Assembly (NCBI RefSeq): GCF_964340395.1
Contig: NC_135551.1
Span: 3,151,001-3,215,000 of the forward strand
From: Glandiceps talaboti
Lineage: Eukaryota; Hemichordata; Enteropneusta; Spengelidae
Length of the DNA: 64,000 bases
Direction: 5' to 3'
Made by a program: the position numbers and the translations under genes. The notes beneath the pieces are model-generated. The model worked only from the letters and a program-made list of their open reading frames with translations. It was not told where the DNA came from and did not search any database. Shown here in pieces: positions 20,388 through 32,467 of the stretch. The first letter of the stretch is position 1, and each line of letters opens with the position of its first letter.

Positions 20388-21060
20388 TGTAGTTGAATAT
20401 AGTTGAATATAGTATTTTATTTGCCACAAACTCAAAATCATATCAACATAACAAGAGAGAAAGTAAAAAAGACAGTGGAATAAATATTACACATAAACTG
20501 ATGGATGAATACAGAGTTTATGGCTGGACCACAAAAATAGTTTGAAACAAACTAGTCAAATTTGTGGCCCATACTACAATTGATTAAACAAAATAATCAA
20601 AGCAAAAACAAAAACAAATTTGAAATTAAAACAAAAACAAACAAAAAACAAACAAAATAAAACGCGTTCTCATAAAAAAAAAATATAACAACTGGCATTA
20701 AATGCAATGTAAGGTAGAAAAAGCTGAATTAATTTTGTAACAAATACTGTTTTAACTGAGATTTAAAAGTAGTCCTGGATTGTATTTTTTTCAATTCTTC
20801 AGGTAAGGAGTTCCAATGTTTTGCAGCTGCATACTGAAAATTGTGTTGCGTCAAAGTAAGATTTACTTTTGGAATGTAAAAGTTATCTCTCGTTGCATTC
20901 CGAGTGTGATACGTATTTGGTGGTGTGTTGAAATAGTCGTTAACTGTTTGCGGGAAGTGACCAGCCCTCAAATTGTCATAGTCATATTGTAACCACTTTC
21001 CTACAGCAGGGTTAACTGAGGCATGGCTGTGGTTCTCATTTTGCCTGAGAACATTAGTTA
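20388..21060 (-). mobile_element. LINE 3' end with ORF2 tail and terminal short repeat
   Basis: Minus strand: a LINE ORF2 C-terminus (20729-~21050), ~330 bp of A-rich untranslated sequence, and a final GGCAAATAAAATACTATATT followed by two copies of ATATTCAACT near 20390-20410. CR1/L2-like LINEs typically end in such short tandem repeats rather than a poly(A) tail. The 5' part is missing. Confidence 0.65.
20729..21050 (-). pseudogene. LINE reverse transcriptase C-terminal tail
   Basis: Open frame reading VGKWLQYDYDNLRAGHF, then a PPNTYHTRNATRDNFYIP segment and HNFQYAAAKHWNSLPEELKK, ending SQLKQYLLQN and stop. The Y-T-R-N...P...W-N-S-L-P...K-x-x-L pattern is the usual ORF2 C-terminal tail. It is different in sequence from the tail at 11333-11589, so another LINE family. 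Confidence 0.75.
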
Positions 21061-21388
21061 TTCAGCAGTGGTGGCAGCAAGGCTTGTCCATACAACTGCT
21101 AGATTCCAAACTTGCCACCCAGACTAATAATCTGCCTATCATGACTCCAACTGATCAAGTGTAGGTATAGATGGGTTGACATTTTCTGCTAGTCTTAAAT
21201 GTCCATAATTGAAAGATCTAGTACCACCCCCACCCCCACTCCTCATTCTTTTAACCATAAATTTGCTAACACCTAATTACTAATTAAATCATAACATTGA
21301 CAAGAAATATTTGGGGATAAAATACACAATTGAAATTGAGAACTTTCATGACTTTAAATATATTGCATTTTATTTGTATTATTTGCAG

Positions 21389-21604
21389 GCTCCCATAGAA
21401 AGAAATGGCGTGCTGAAGAGCATGAAGTGGTTCTGCAACATTTCGAGAGAGAAAGACATAAGACTTCTAAGAGTGCCTGGAAAGCGGGATTGTGAATCAT
21501 GTAAAAAAGAAAATCCTGTGTTGCAAAACAGGACATGGTCAGACATTAAATTTCATGTCTACAACAGAGTACAAATTCTTAGAAAAAAAACAACCCATTT
21601 TTAG
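21389..21604 (+). pseudogene. terminal exon with a one-base frameshift (exon C)
   Basis: After the acceptor TTATTTGCAG one frame gives SHRKKWRAEEHEVVLQHFE, then another gives RLLRVPGKRDCESC followed by NRTWSDIKFHVYNRV and a stop at 21602-21604. Together they match a C-terminal module seen in many uncharacterised, mostly zinc-finger or transposon-related animal proteins: K-x-W-x-x-E-E-x-x-V...HF...VPGKxDCxxC...RTWxDIKxxVxN. The two halves need a one-base shift near 21455, so the exon is broken or mis-assembled. It could be the last exon of the gene with exons at 7250 and 8843, whose intron would then hold the whole tandem array; this link is inference. Confidence 0.55.
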
Positions 21605-21639
21605 CTCCAATGTCATAGTCATCTAAGCTGTATACTAGG

Positions 21640-23200
21640 GGCACCACAGCTGAAATTTTGGAAAAAAATTGCCCGGCTTGAAGTACAAACTTTGGCAGTA
21701 TATTTAGTTAGAGTAATATCTGGGCCTTCAGAAAACTGATGTTGCCCCTCTGGATTCTCTTGCACAAACTCACAGGAGACGGTTTCCATAGTAACGTTGA
21801 CACTATTTTGAAGGATGCTGAAACATTGAAAATGTCATATCTTGTGCCCCAGAAATACTACAACCATAATTAAAAGTAAGTGTGTATATGTTCGAAGGGA
21901 CAGACAATTGAATGAACACAAAACCTGTTTGATTCAATGCCAAGGTCATAGTCAAAATTCAAGGTCATCTTCACTTTTTGGATTTTTATAGAAACATGCA
22001 CTGAATATTTTATGTATACTCCAATCAAGTATGACGTGTAAAGTTGAAAATGGGTCAGAACATAGCCATGTATACAATCTTTCAGAAAAAAGATGAAAGA
22101 GCAGATATGAATTTGCTTTGTAGCAAAAAACAGTTGCTAAGACAACTGATGTCAAGATCCACAATTATATCGAAATGTTGATACACTGAATATTTCAGCA
22201 TCAGAAAGTGCTATTCACACGATGTAAGTGTCTATATATGCGTTTTTTAGGTCAAACTATTCACTGATGACATGATATTTTTGATCCAAGGTCAAGGTCA
22301 TTGTCAAAATTCAAGGTCATCTTATTTTTTTTGTAATTATTAAAACTCTATCGGAATCTTGTCTATTAGTCAGGTGGCTTAGCTACATTTTTGTTACATG
22401 CCGGATAAAAGCACCAAATTTGGCATGAATGATCCTTAGGATCTACTGATTGATTTTAGTGTGGGAGCCCTCGTGAATATTTGCATACATTGCATACATC
22501 AAGACAATTCAAAATGGCCACCATCACTCATGAAAAGGCCCACTTTGCAGAACTGTTTGATGAAATAAAAACACCGAATTGGGCATGAGTGGTCTCAAGG
22601 ACCTACTTATTGAAATGGAACTTTTGTGAATATTTACATAAATTTGTTTATTTTTTTTAATGGCCACCATTACTCACAATAAATCCAAATTTTCTAAGAT
22701 ATATCATATTTTGCTGAACTGTGTGTTGAAATAAAACCCACAAATTGGGCATGTGTGATCCTGAGGACCTACTAATGGCATTTAGAATGGTAAGTCTCGT
22801 TTCTGGTTTTTGTAGTATATTACACTATCTGTAATTGTGATTATCGTAATGTTTCGGTGATTTGTTGATAAAAACTGAAAAAGTAAGATAACCTTGAATT
22901 CTGACAGTGACCTTGACCTTGGATCAACAAATTGAGTTGTCCGTCTCCCCCCCCCCCCAAACATATATACACACACTTTGATTATGATTGTAACACTTCT
23001 GAAGCCTGAGATGTGATGTTTTTTAATGTTTAGCATCTTTCAAAATAGTATCACCATTACCATGGAAACTGCCTCCTGTGAGTTTGCGCAAGAGACATCA
23101 GTTTTCTGATGGCCCAGATATTACTGTGACCGAATATGATGTCAAATTTTGTACTTCAAACCATGTGAGGTAACGCTACTTTTTGGACTTTGTGCCATGA
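21640..23200. repeat. 1.6-kb long inverted repeat
   Basis: Left arm (~21640-21995) and right arm (~22868-23200) are reverse complements of each other over ~330 bp with moderate divergence. Landmarks: GAAGTACAAACTTTGGCAGT against a TTTTGTACTTC region; GTTTCCATAGTAACGTTGAC against ACCATTACCATGGAAAC; CAAGGTCATAGTCAAAATTC against a TTGAATTCTGACAGTGACC region. The spacer holds a third GGTCATTGTCAAAATTCAAGG copy (~22285) and two diverged ~170-bp repeats. No coding frame. Likely a foldback-type element. Confidence 0.7.
22385..22790. repeat. diverged ~170-bp repeats in the spacer of the long inverted repeat
   Basis: AAATAAAAACACCGAATTGG and the following GCATGAGTGGTC...GACCTACT block recur at ~22410, 22565 and 22730, each followed by GTGAATATTT and AATGGCCACCAT. 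Old tandem duplication. Confidence 0.6.
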
Positions 23201-23279
23201 CTAATAGGGAAATTATAGTATATGGTAGAGTGGTCTGAAAAATGGTGGGAACATTTTCTCAGAGGTGTATGTGGGTTAA

Positions 23280-23830
23280 AGTCAAAAACTCTTATCTCAA
23301 AAAGTACTTTAAATAATTGAGTGTGAAATTTGATGAGATGTTTCTGAAAGTGTTATTCTGCAGATTTTCTCCAAAAACATTGACAAAATTGCCCCTAGCA
23401 ACCATGACCACGCCCTTAGCAACAACCAAATGGCAGAGTATTTTGGTCAAATAACAACATCATCTGGCGAGCAATTGAATAAACATTCAAAAAATATATG
23501 CAAATACCCTAGCAACCATGACTAAACCCATAACAACAGCCAATGGTGCTGTATTTCACAAGTATATATGTAACAATGGATATTCTTAGGCAAGTGAGCA
23601 CTCATTCAAAAACTGCATGCAAATATGCCTTGCAACCATGACCACGCCCATAGCAACAGCCAAATGGGAGTACATTTTGGGGAAAAAATACTATCATCTT
23701 GTAGGCAATTTAGTAAACAGAAATGTATGCAAGTATCCCTATGAACCACAGCTGATGCTAACATATTTCATAAAGGTAACATTGCAAAGTACAGTTGTGC
23801 TACAACGCCATTGGCGCTATTTTTTCTTTT
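23280..23830 (+). repeat. CTAGCAACCATGACCACGCC dispersed tandem repeat, copy 1
   Basis: A unit of ~120 bp carrying CATTCAAAAA, ATATGCAAATA, CTAGCAACCATGACCACGCC and AACAGCCAAATGG is repeated about three times and ends with GTACAGTTGTGCTACAACGC. The same organisation and end are found at 55345-55725. The 96-codon frame at 23617-23907 overlaps it and is not supported. Confidence 0.7.
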
Positions 23831-25430
23831 TACTTTCATTGTGTAAGCTCATCAATGCAAGCATGATTTACCCAATAGAATTTGATGTACAACACTTGCC
23901 TGCTTAATATTTGAACTTTTTTTCTAGTGGTCCCTTAGGGCTGCTGTAGTTAGGCACCTTAACGCATTTATCATCACCTTAAAGTTTAAGGATGGCAGTG
24001 TAACGAAAAAGCCATCACAGCATATACTTTACTGATCATAGTGTTATGTATAAACAGATTATTACATCTGGCAGAAAATGATATCTCTGCTATACAAGTA
24101 TACACATGTAGGAATACATTCAAATAGTCTACTGCCTTGTTTGTATCATGATTTTGGATTCATTGTGGATCGTATCATACTCTGCTGCTTCACCCTCTTT
24201 AAAACATTATTGAATGACATATTTACAACCATTTCTGAAATAGATATTGTTCAGGTGAAACTAATGAAGTATGGTTCCTATGAAAGGTAGCTATGTTAAT
24301 TACATCAACATACTGTTATTTACAGAGTAAGAGGTTCTTTCAGATGAACGTGTTATTCTTGGCAGATACAATTTGAAACTGTATATTTCAAGAAAACCAG
24401 GTATTAGACAAGATTTAGCTAAAGATCGACTAGCACATTACATTAACCATAATCACAGTATGGCATCATTTCAAAGTAACATCCTTTGGTAATGTAGCAG
24501 CGGTAGAATGTGAATGATATTTCCACTGATAAAAGTAATTTAAGGAAATTTACACTTCATAAAAATAAACAACACTTCATAAAGATAAACAAATCGATCA
24601 AAGAAAAAAACAACCTAGTTTTGCTTTTCTTCACTCACTATGTTGTTGAAAGTGCAATGCTATTGCTTTGTCATCATACAAATTTAAATCTAGCCATTTT
24701 GTAGCAATTATGCTTTAGCTGAAAGAAGTAATGTAAAGGATAAGTAGACAAACATTATTGTTCATTCTGATGCTGAAAAGTTTATGCACAACATACATTA
24801 AATACCTTGCATTGTTTTGAATTAGAGTCAACGTATTTGTTACTACATAAATAGATAGCAACTATTTGTTATTTATTTGTTAAAATGGAGCAGAGTAGTG
24901 GTAGATGTTATTGTAGAAAATCAGAAAAAGTGCATCTACAATTTGTTTCGAGGAAGTGTATAACTTCAAATGCCTGCTATGGTCATTGAATTCGTCCTTA
25001 ACAGTGTTAAAAAGAGCATGTGGCAATCATTTAATGATAAAGTCCTAGTATGTGGTCAGTCCAATAATGTAATCAATCTGTAATAAATGTACATATAGTG
25101 GTTGCTAGATATTAAACAAACTACTACAGTCACTGTGATCAAAGTTTCAAATTGTAAACAAAAGTATACATGTAGGCCTTAAAATTGCAAAGTCACTGTT
25201 AAAGATCACATTAGACTGACCACATACTAGGTTTATCATTGAACTACATGTACTTTATTTTATCTGGCATCGTTTACAGATTGATTACATTATTAGACTC
25301 TCCATATACTAGAAGTTTATCATGAATTGATAGCTTATAATGTCCTCTTTTCACACTGATAAGGGTGAATTTAATGACTAAAGCAAGTGAACTTCAACAC
25401 TGATGGTATATTTCATACAATCTTATACAT
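23831..25430. other. no gene recognised
   Basis: AT-rich sequence. The frames at 24078-24290 and 24510-24704 show no family signature or splice context. Nothing is supported. Confidence 0.5.
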
Positions 25431-25434
25431 GTAC

Positions 25435-25530
25435 ATCACACTAACATCACTGGTGGCAATTCTCAGAAAACATCCATTGTGGGGGGGGGGGGGGGGGGGC
25501 TGTCATCTTCGATGGACCTATTTGAAATAA
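25435..25530 (+). repeat. solo 3' end of the GTCCCC...GGGGAC repeat family
   Basis: CACTGGTGGCAATTCTCAGA and AAACATCCATTG match the end of the copy at 6691-7160 (7098-7150), followed by a run of 18 G and CTGTCATCTTCGATGG in place of the GGGACTGAGTCATC block. The homopolymer replaced the GGGAC motif. Confidence 0.55.
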
Positions 25531-25619
25531 AGTTATATTTTGCATATTTCAACCAATTTCATGTAGTAGTATCTGACTGTAGTGGAGCAGTTTTACCAAA
25601 CAATTACCTTGGTTCAGTG

Positions 25620-26985
25620 ATACTGTTTGAGCTAGAGTGCTAGTCCCCTTAAATTTTAAGTGACTACTTATAACAAGTAGCACAACTGAGAAGGAGGATG
25701 CTGGTCTATCACTTAAATTTCAAGTGACCATACAGAGATCTTGCAGCTACCACTGAGTTTGAGAGTGCTAGTCCTTCCTTATTTTATAAGTGGCCAGTCA
25801 GAGATCTTGTAGCCACCCCTGAGTTTGAGAGTGCTAGTCCTTCCTTATTTTATAAGTGACCAGTCAGAGATCTTGCAGCCACCATTGAGTCTTAGAGTGC
25901 TAGTCCCTTCCTTAAATGTTTAGTGACCAGCCACCAGAGTGTGAGAGTACTAGATACTCCCCTTGATTTCAAGTGACCAGTTTGGAAGTAATAGTCCCTC
26001 CCTTACATTTTAAGTGGCTAGTCAGAGATCTTGCAGCCATCATTGAGCTTGAGAATGCTAGTCCATCCTTAAATTGTAAGTGACCAGTCAGACATCTTGC
26101 AGCTACCACTGAATTTGAGAGTGCAAGTCCCTCCTTTAAATTTCAAATGACCAATCAGGGATCTTGCAGCTACCACTGAATTTGAGAGTGCTAGTCCCTC
26201 CTTTAAATTTCAAGTGACCAATCAGAGATTTTACAGCCACCCCTGAGTTTGAGAGTGCAAGTCCCTCCTTTAAATTTCAAATGACCAATCAGGGATCTTG
26301 CAGCTACCACTGAATTTGAGAGTGCTAGTCCCTCCTTTAATTTTCAAGTGACCAGCCCAGAGATCTTGCAGCTACCACTGAGTTTGAGAGTGCTAGTCAC
26401 TCCTTTAAATTTAAAGTGACCAATCAGAGATTTTACAGCCTCCCCTGAGTTTGAGAGTGCAAGTCCCTCCTTTAAATTTCAAATGACCAATCAGGGATCT
26501 TGCAGCTACCACTGAGTTTTAGAGTGCTAGTCCCTCCCTCAAATTTCAAGTGACCAGCCAGAGATCTTGCAGCCACCATTGAGTTTTAGAGTGCCAGTCC
26601 CTTCCTTAAATGTTTAGTGACCATCCACCAGAGTGTGAGAGTACTAGATACTCCCCTTAATTTCAAGTGACCAGTTTGAGAGTAATAGTCCCTCCTTTAC
26701 ATTTTAAGTGGCCATTCAGAGATCTTGCAGCCACCACTGAGCTTGAGAATGCTAGTCCATCCTTAAATTGTAAGTGACCAGCCCAGACATCCTGCAGCTA
26801 CCACTGAGTTTGAGAGTGCAAGTCCCTCCTTTAAATTTCAAATGACCAATCAGGGATCTTGCAGCTACCACTGAGTTTGAGAGTGCTAGTCCCTCCTTTA
26901 AATTTAAAGTGACCAATCAGAGATTTTGCAGCTACCACTCAGTTTTAGAGTGCTAGTCCCTCCCTCAAATTTCAAGTGACCAAAA
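25620..26985 (+). repeat. ~68-bp minisatellite with ~700-bp higher-order period
   Basis: About 20 units built as GAGATCTTGCAGCTACCACT, GAGTTTGAGAGTGCTAGTCC, CTCCTTTAAATTTCAAGTGA and CCAATCA. A variant unit (CCACCAGAGTGTGAGAGTAC then TAGATACTCCCC) occurs at ~25930 and ~26630, so a block of about ten units is itself repeated. No frame of note. Confidence 0.88.
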
Positions 26986-27410
26986 TCTTTGGATACAGTG
27001 CTTATCACATGACAACCCCTGTCTGATAGCATATTCTGTGGATGTAAATATATAGACTCACAGGAACTCTGTTCTTGTACTGTTAAACTTCAGAGTGTAT
27101 TCATATTTATGTGATAAATGTTTAAACCAAATATACCACCACAGAGTCCCCCAACCAATATTAAAACATGACAATTTTTTCAGGTCCTCTGTTTGTTCAT
27201 AATATGGTCCTCGAGCTGAAGCCCTCTATGTAATAGTCCAGATTCACATCTTTAAATATCAAGAATTCCCAAAATCTCTATAGCCTATAGTAGTCTAGGT
27301 ATGCCCAGTAATAACATATTAACTGTTCATGACTATACCCCTAAGGGAAATGATGGTCCTCTAATTACCACGTATTGAGATGAGTCCTCAAGATGGGGGT
27401 AATGCCAGTA

Positions 27411-27483
<73 letters not shown>

Positions 27484-28630
27484 GAAGAATGGGAGTATCT
27501 GCTTTCATTTTAATGCTTGTTTATGTTTTGTACAAAATACATGTTTTACATTTTGTACATTTTATAATGCAAAATGATATTTGAGTCAGTCAACTTAATA
27601 GTTAATTATTCCTATTTCAAGGGACACATATTTGGCTATCCATATAATTAACAATGGCTATTTGTACAATTGCATCAGTGCTAAAGATATGAGTCAAAAC
27701 ATTTCAAATCACCATTAATTTTGCCAATTTTTCATAAATTATGCTGGAGGAGGTATAAATATGTTATATTTTGATATTTTACTTCAATCAACAGGAAAAT
27801 ACTCATGAACCAAGAATTTTGTCACTGATCATCTTGAGACTCTTGACAAAGCCCCTTAGGTCACTCATATTTTCCTTGGCTGAAAGAAGAAATATCTGGG
27901 AAATAAATATCTAATTTTCCTGTTTAAAATATTTACATCTTGTTATCTGTAATACACAAACTTGAATCAACTTTGTCATTTACAGGAATCGATATAAGAT
28001 ATTTATCTAATCTTGAAGAAAAACATACACCAAGAATGACATTTGTGCAAGTTTTAAATTTGTAAATTTTAGTTTAAATTAACAAATCATTTAAATAGCA
28101 TTTTGATTATTTGAAATTGTGTAAAATATGTTTGAATTATTACCGTGATCACCCTTTTATTAAAGCATATACATGGAACAATTATATGTACAATATGTTG
28201 GTAAATCCATACTATTTTCAGCTACACTTCATATATATATACATGCATGTATGACTGAACACCAAGTTTGGATTCTGCAATTATCAATTACTTGTATAGT
28301 AGTCCCATAGTATTATAGAGTGCTCTGGACACCTCCCTGCATGAGCATGCACCAAAAATTACCCCAACAAGGAGCTAACATGAACAGTGAATATGGAGCA
28401 AGTTTCAAATATGTATTTCTAGGCAACTGTGCACAACATAAGTGATGTAAAATCATGAAGTGTTTATACACAAAATGCCTTTATTTCCATAAGTAGTGAC
28501 TTGCCCTGTAGTTTATCCCTTTTTAATGCCTTGGACAATAACCCTTGGATGGTAATCTAACATTGTAATCCCCAATCTCGCTATAATGGGGCAGTACATT
28601 TGCAAACAGGACATTTGGTTATGAGGTGTA
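26986..28630. other. no gene recognised
   Basis: Apart from the GT microsatellite at 27410-27481, plain AT-rich sequence without supported exons. Confidence 0.5.
27410..27481 (+). repeat. (GT)n microsatellite
   Basis: About 35 GT pairs with one interruption (GTAT at ~27434). The Cys-Val frames over it are artefacts. Confidence 0.97.
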
Positions 28631-28639
28631 CACATCATA

Positions 28640-29545
28640 TTTAGTCCCCGAGGACGAAGTCCGGAACGGGGACTTATGGATTGGGTTCCATCTGTCCGTC
28701 CGTCCGTCCATCCGTCCGTCCGTCCGTCCGCAGCCGTTTCTTGGAGATGCATGGACCGATTTTTTTCAAACTTGGTACAGGGGCAACATGCTATGGCATA
28801 CATATGCACGTCAATTTGTTTTATGATACGATCCAATATGGCCGCCTAGCAACCATTTTGTTTGCGAATTTTCCCTGTCTAAAGCCATAACTCAGACATG
28901 CTTTAACAGATCTCATTCAAAGTTGGTATTAGGACAGTGTTCTATGACATACATGTGCATATTCATTGTTGTCATGATACGATCCAATATGGCCGCCTAG
29001 CAGCCATTTTGTTTGTGAATTTTCATGTCCAAAGCCATAACTCAGACATGCTTGAACAGATCTCATTCAAAGTTGGTATTAGGACAGTGTTCTATGACAT
29101 ACATGTGCATATCCATTTTCGTCGTGATATGATCCAATATGGCTGCCTGGCAGCCATTTTGTTTGTGAATTTTCCATGTCCAAAGCCATTACTAAGACAT
29201 GCTTGAACAGATCTCATTCAAAGTTGGTATTAGGACAGCGTTCTATGACATACATGTGCATATCCATTTTCGTCGTGATACGATCCAATATGGCTGCCTG
29301 GCAGCCATTTTGTTTGTGAATTTTCCATGTCCAAAGCCATAACTCAGACTCCATTTTCATCGTGATATGATCCCCCATACCCAACCAATCCTTTATTGTT
29401 GGAGGCATATTCCATGTCCAACAAGCACACACAACATATCTAAGTCTGTTTGTTTTAGGTTCACAAATGTTGTTGCGTGATCAGAGTAGTGATAATTCCT
29501 TAAAACCCAATTATAGCGGGGACTATGTCATTCTCAATGACTTGT
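28640..29545 (+). repeat. GTCCCC...GGGGAC dispersed repeat, long copy
   Basis: Starts GTCCCCGAGGACGAAGTCC and GGAACGGGGACTTATGG, then a (CCGT)n stretch of ~40 bp, then four tandem ~145-bp subunits. Each subunit runs from AGACATG through CATTCAAAGTTGGTATTAGG and GATACGATCCAATATGG to CTGCCTGGCAGCCATTTTG, which is self-complementary. It ends with AGCGGGGACTATGTCATTC. Copy 1 at 6691 has two subunits, so the number varies. Confidence 0.82.
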
Positions 29546-29561
29546 TATTATTGTTTTATAG

Positions 29562-29639
29562 TTTAAAGATAGTCAGCCAAGTAGTGAAAAGGAGATAATA
29601 CCGACTCCATCACATGGCATCTATAGATCTGGCTATTAG
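29562..29639 (+). CDS. possible terminal coding exon
   Basis: The acceptor TTATTGTTTTATAG is followed by 25 open codons (FKDSQPSSEKEIIPTPSHG, then a short YR end) and TAG. Composition is hydrophilic and coding-like, similar in flavour to exons A and B. It directly follows the dispersed repeat. No homology recognised, so it could be chance. Confidence 0.25.
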   Translation, partial: FKDSQPSSEKEIIPTPSHGIYRSGY

Positions 29640-29726
29640 GGCAAAACTGTTTCAACAATAATAGGAATTTGTGGAGGAAATAAGTTGGAGAATTCAGCAT
29701 TCTGAAAATTGTTAAAAGCCTATGGA

Positions 29727-29943
29727 TTCAATTCCTACATTTCTTGCAATAGTGCTATTACCGGGTGCTAGTATTCAATTCCCACATTTCTTGCAATAGT
29801 GCTATTACCGGGTGCTAGTATTCAATTCCCACATTTCTTGCAATAGTGCTATTACCGGGTGTAGTATTCAATTCCCACATTTCCTGCAATAGTGTTATTA
29901 CCGGGTGCTAGTATTCAATTCCCACATTTCTTGCAATAGTGCA
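29727..29943 (+). repeat. 47-bp minisatellite
   Basis: CTATTACCGGGTGCTAGTAT, TCAATTCCCACATTTCTTGC and AATAGTG make a 47-bp unit, present about 4.5 times with very few changes (one unit lacks a base). Confidence 0.92.
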
Positions 29944-32190
29944 GCGATTGAATCACTTTATGGTGACAGTTTATACATATCTTGATTACTGCACGCGGTT
30001 TCAAACTTAGCTGTTGTCGTCTAGCTTGTATAAGTTTCCATTCCATATCCATTGACTCCTCAACACGTCATCAATATAATTTAGTCAGCTTATTTATTTT
30101 TCATCAAAAACCTGACGATCACAGAATGTAATGTATAAATGTTTTTACAATCCGGGGTACAAGAAAACACTGTTAGTAAAATTTCAGCAATTCCATTATT
30201 TTCCCCCCGTTTAAAATCAGTTATAGTCTATATTCTATGTTTTCTTTTAATCCCAGAATGATTTACAAAATATACAATAAACTATTGTTTTATGATAGTT
30301 TCAGTGCACACATTTGATGGCGTTCTACATAATTTCAGATAATTTATACAGGGGATTTCTTCAACATTCTATTATAGGTAATGCTAAATTGGTAAGATGT
30401 CGTCTAATTGTTTATGCATCAAATATTGGGTTTGCGTTATGAATACCAAGAGCTGGTTAAGTTTCCTTGGTAGTATATATAATACTGTAAGTACCATTTA
30501 CATGTAATACTAGTATGTGAGGAAACGTCTAAAACGCATGCGCAGATGATGACCGTTTAAAAGAGTTATACGTTATAATTATAATAATAATGTCACTATT
30601 TATTTCGCGACTGAGTGCACAACTTGACGCTTTGATTGACAATTCACGTTTATCAACTAAATTAGGAAAAAGTCGCTTCTTAGTGTATTCTGGTTTCTTT
30701 GAATAATGTTCAAATCTCTTATTTATTTTTCATTGAGCGATCTAAGATTGAAAATCACCAAAGTTGCGCATATATTTGAACCGTCAGCAATTGTTATCAC
30801 ATCGCCACCTAGTGGCAGCTTCAAACACAAATATAGCTATTCCAAATATATAACTTTTTTGTGGCCCTATAGACACTCAACACATTCCTTCTTATTTCGG
30901 CTCGATTTGATAAAACACTATTTTTTTAATTATATACAACTTTGACCTCTACCAACTGTCAAGGTAAAGTCTAAGTGAAAAAATGTAACACGTCGTCATA
31001 CGTTGCCAGTGTTTTCTCAGAACCAAAATGGGAACAATTATTTAGTATTTCTGAGTGCGAAAATATGTATACTGTATGTCTGTGTTCACACATTAATATA
31101 TGTCTGTGTAAGCTATACAGACTTAGAAGACGGGGCAGGTCACCGACACCATGGGAACTAGTCGGGTTCAAAACAAGTTTTACAATAAATTACAATAAAC
31201 TTTGAATATATGAAATGACAGTGTATACGTATTCTCACTTGTCAACATATTAATTATTATACAAAACATAACCGTTCAATACAAAAAGCAAACATGAATC
31301 GACTTTCAAGAACACCACCGGATCAATTTCAAATAATTCAAATGAATACAGTACGTTATTCTTAAATGAAATTACCTTAAAGTTTCTTGTTATCAAATAC
31401 AAAATATGAACAGTCGATTTAAATCGACGGATATAAAATGGGACGACTTTGTCTCAGCAATAAATGTTATCGGCAAGTTTAGATAGAGTATAACATAATA
31501 TAATATAAAATGCTAGATATAATAAAACTGCCGTGGAGTTACCCTACACTGGAATAGAGAAAAGAAAGTTCACGTAGACAGAATAATAAAACCGGATAGC
31601 TCCAGACAAAATACCCACGTAATTCACAAATACTTGATCAAATAAAATTCACTATAACCAAACAAATATATGAACTTGATAATTCCCGGAAAGTACCGTG
31701 TAATCTCGTCCGTATTCAGCAATGAATTCACAATTGAACTTAGAAATCCCTCGAAGGAGTGTCTTGTCGACAAGACTATGAATTCACAATTGAAATTGGA
31801 AATCCCTCGAAGGAGTGCCTCTCGACGGACAAAGCTATGTCCCTCCTCAGAATTCCGACATACAAATTTAAAAACATGAAGTTCGAGAGCAAAGAATGGA
31901 AAGTTTTTAATGTAAATAGAACGTGGGAATGGTGACTGTTTTAGCATTGACAGAAAATTATGGGTCGTATATATTCACTTATATTACCTTGAAAATGATT
32001 TCTCACGACAATTTTCTTTGTCAAATTGATGTTAACAACATTTACTCAAGGCAAGATGGAAATTCTTTTCTTGTCAAATAAGATATCCAAAGGTATATGT
32101 TTTCAATACTTAATTCGCTAATTTTATTCTCTAAAGTTATGGAGAGTTGTTTCTACCATAAATTTATGTGTGATTCATTTCTTTTCATCA
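29944..32190. other. no gene recognised
   Basis: AT-rich. An ACGCATGCGCAG (close to an NRF1 site) lies at ~30534. At 31722-31830 a ~61-bp segment with GAATTCACAATTGAACTTAG and AAATCCCTCGAAGGAGTG is duplicated in tandem. The frames here are unsupported. Confidence 0.5.
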
Positions 32191-32197
32191 TTTCAAC

Positions 32198-32415
32198 AGA
32201 GAATCGTGAAAAAATGACGAATTGGACAAATTAGAAGACAGAACTTGAACATAAACAGAGGAGAGTTTATGGCAAATAAGACGGAGTAGAAGAGAAACTA
32301 AGAGATCTTGAGATAAGAAATTAAATACTTGACGACACTCGACAACAGCTAGAAAACCCAAATATGAACTTCGTACAGAGAATGAGTAATTATCTACGTT
32401 TCAAAGATTAGCAGA
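32198..32415 (+). pseudogene. decayed coiled-coil-like coding remnant
   Basis: After an acceptor-like TTTCAACAG the plus strand shows short open pieces in shifted frames: ELDKLEDR, ELEHKQRRVYGK, VEEKLRDLEIRN, ILDDTRQQLENPNMNFVQRM. The heptad-like Leu/Glu/Lys pattern resembles a coiled coil, broken by stops and shifts. No family can be named; chance is not excluded. Confidence 0.3.
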
Positions 32416-32467
32416 TAATTGCTTCGATAAATTTGTCAAGTGCAGTTGCGACAGGCGTTAATGCGTG

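Noticed and set aside
23617-23907. 96-codon plus-strand frame
   Set aside because: Starts within the CTAGCAACCATGACCACGCC repeat, has no domain, and the homologous repeat at 55345 does not keep the frame.
27380-27584. Two Cys-Val repeat frames
   Set aside because: Products of the GT microsatellite.
30808-30822. CCACCTAGTGGCA as a CTCF-like site
   Set aside because: Two mismatches in the core of the consensus, and binding cannot be judged from one weak match.
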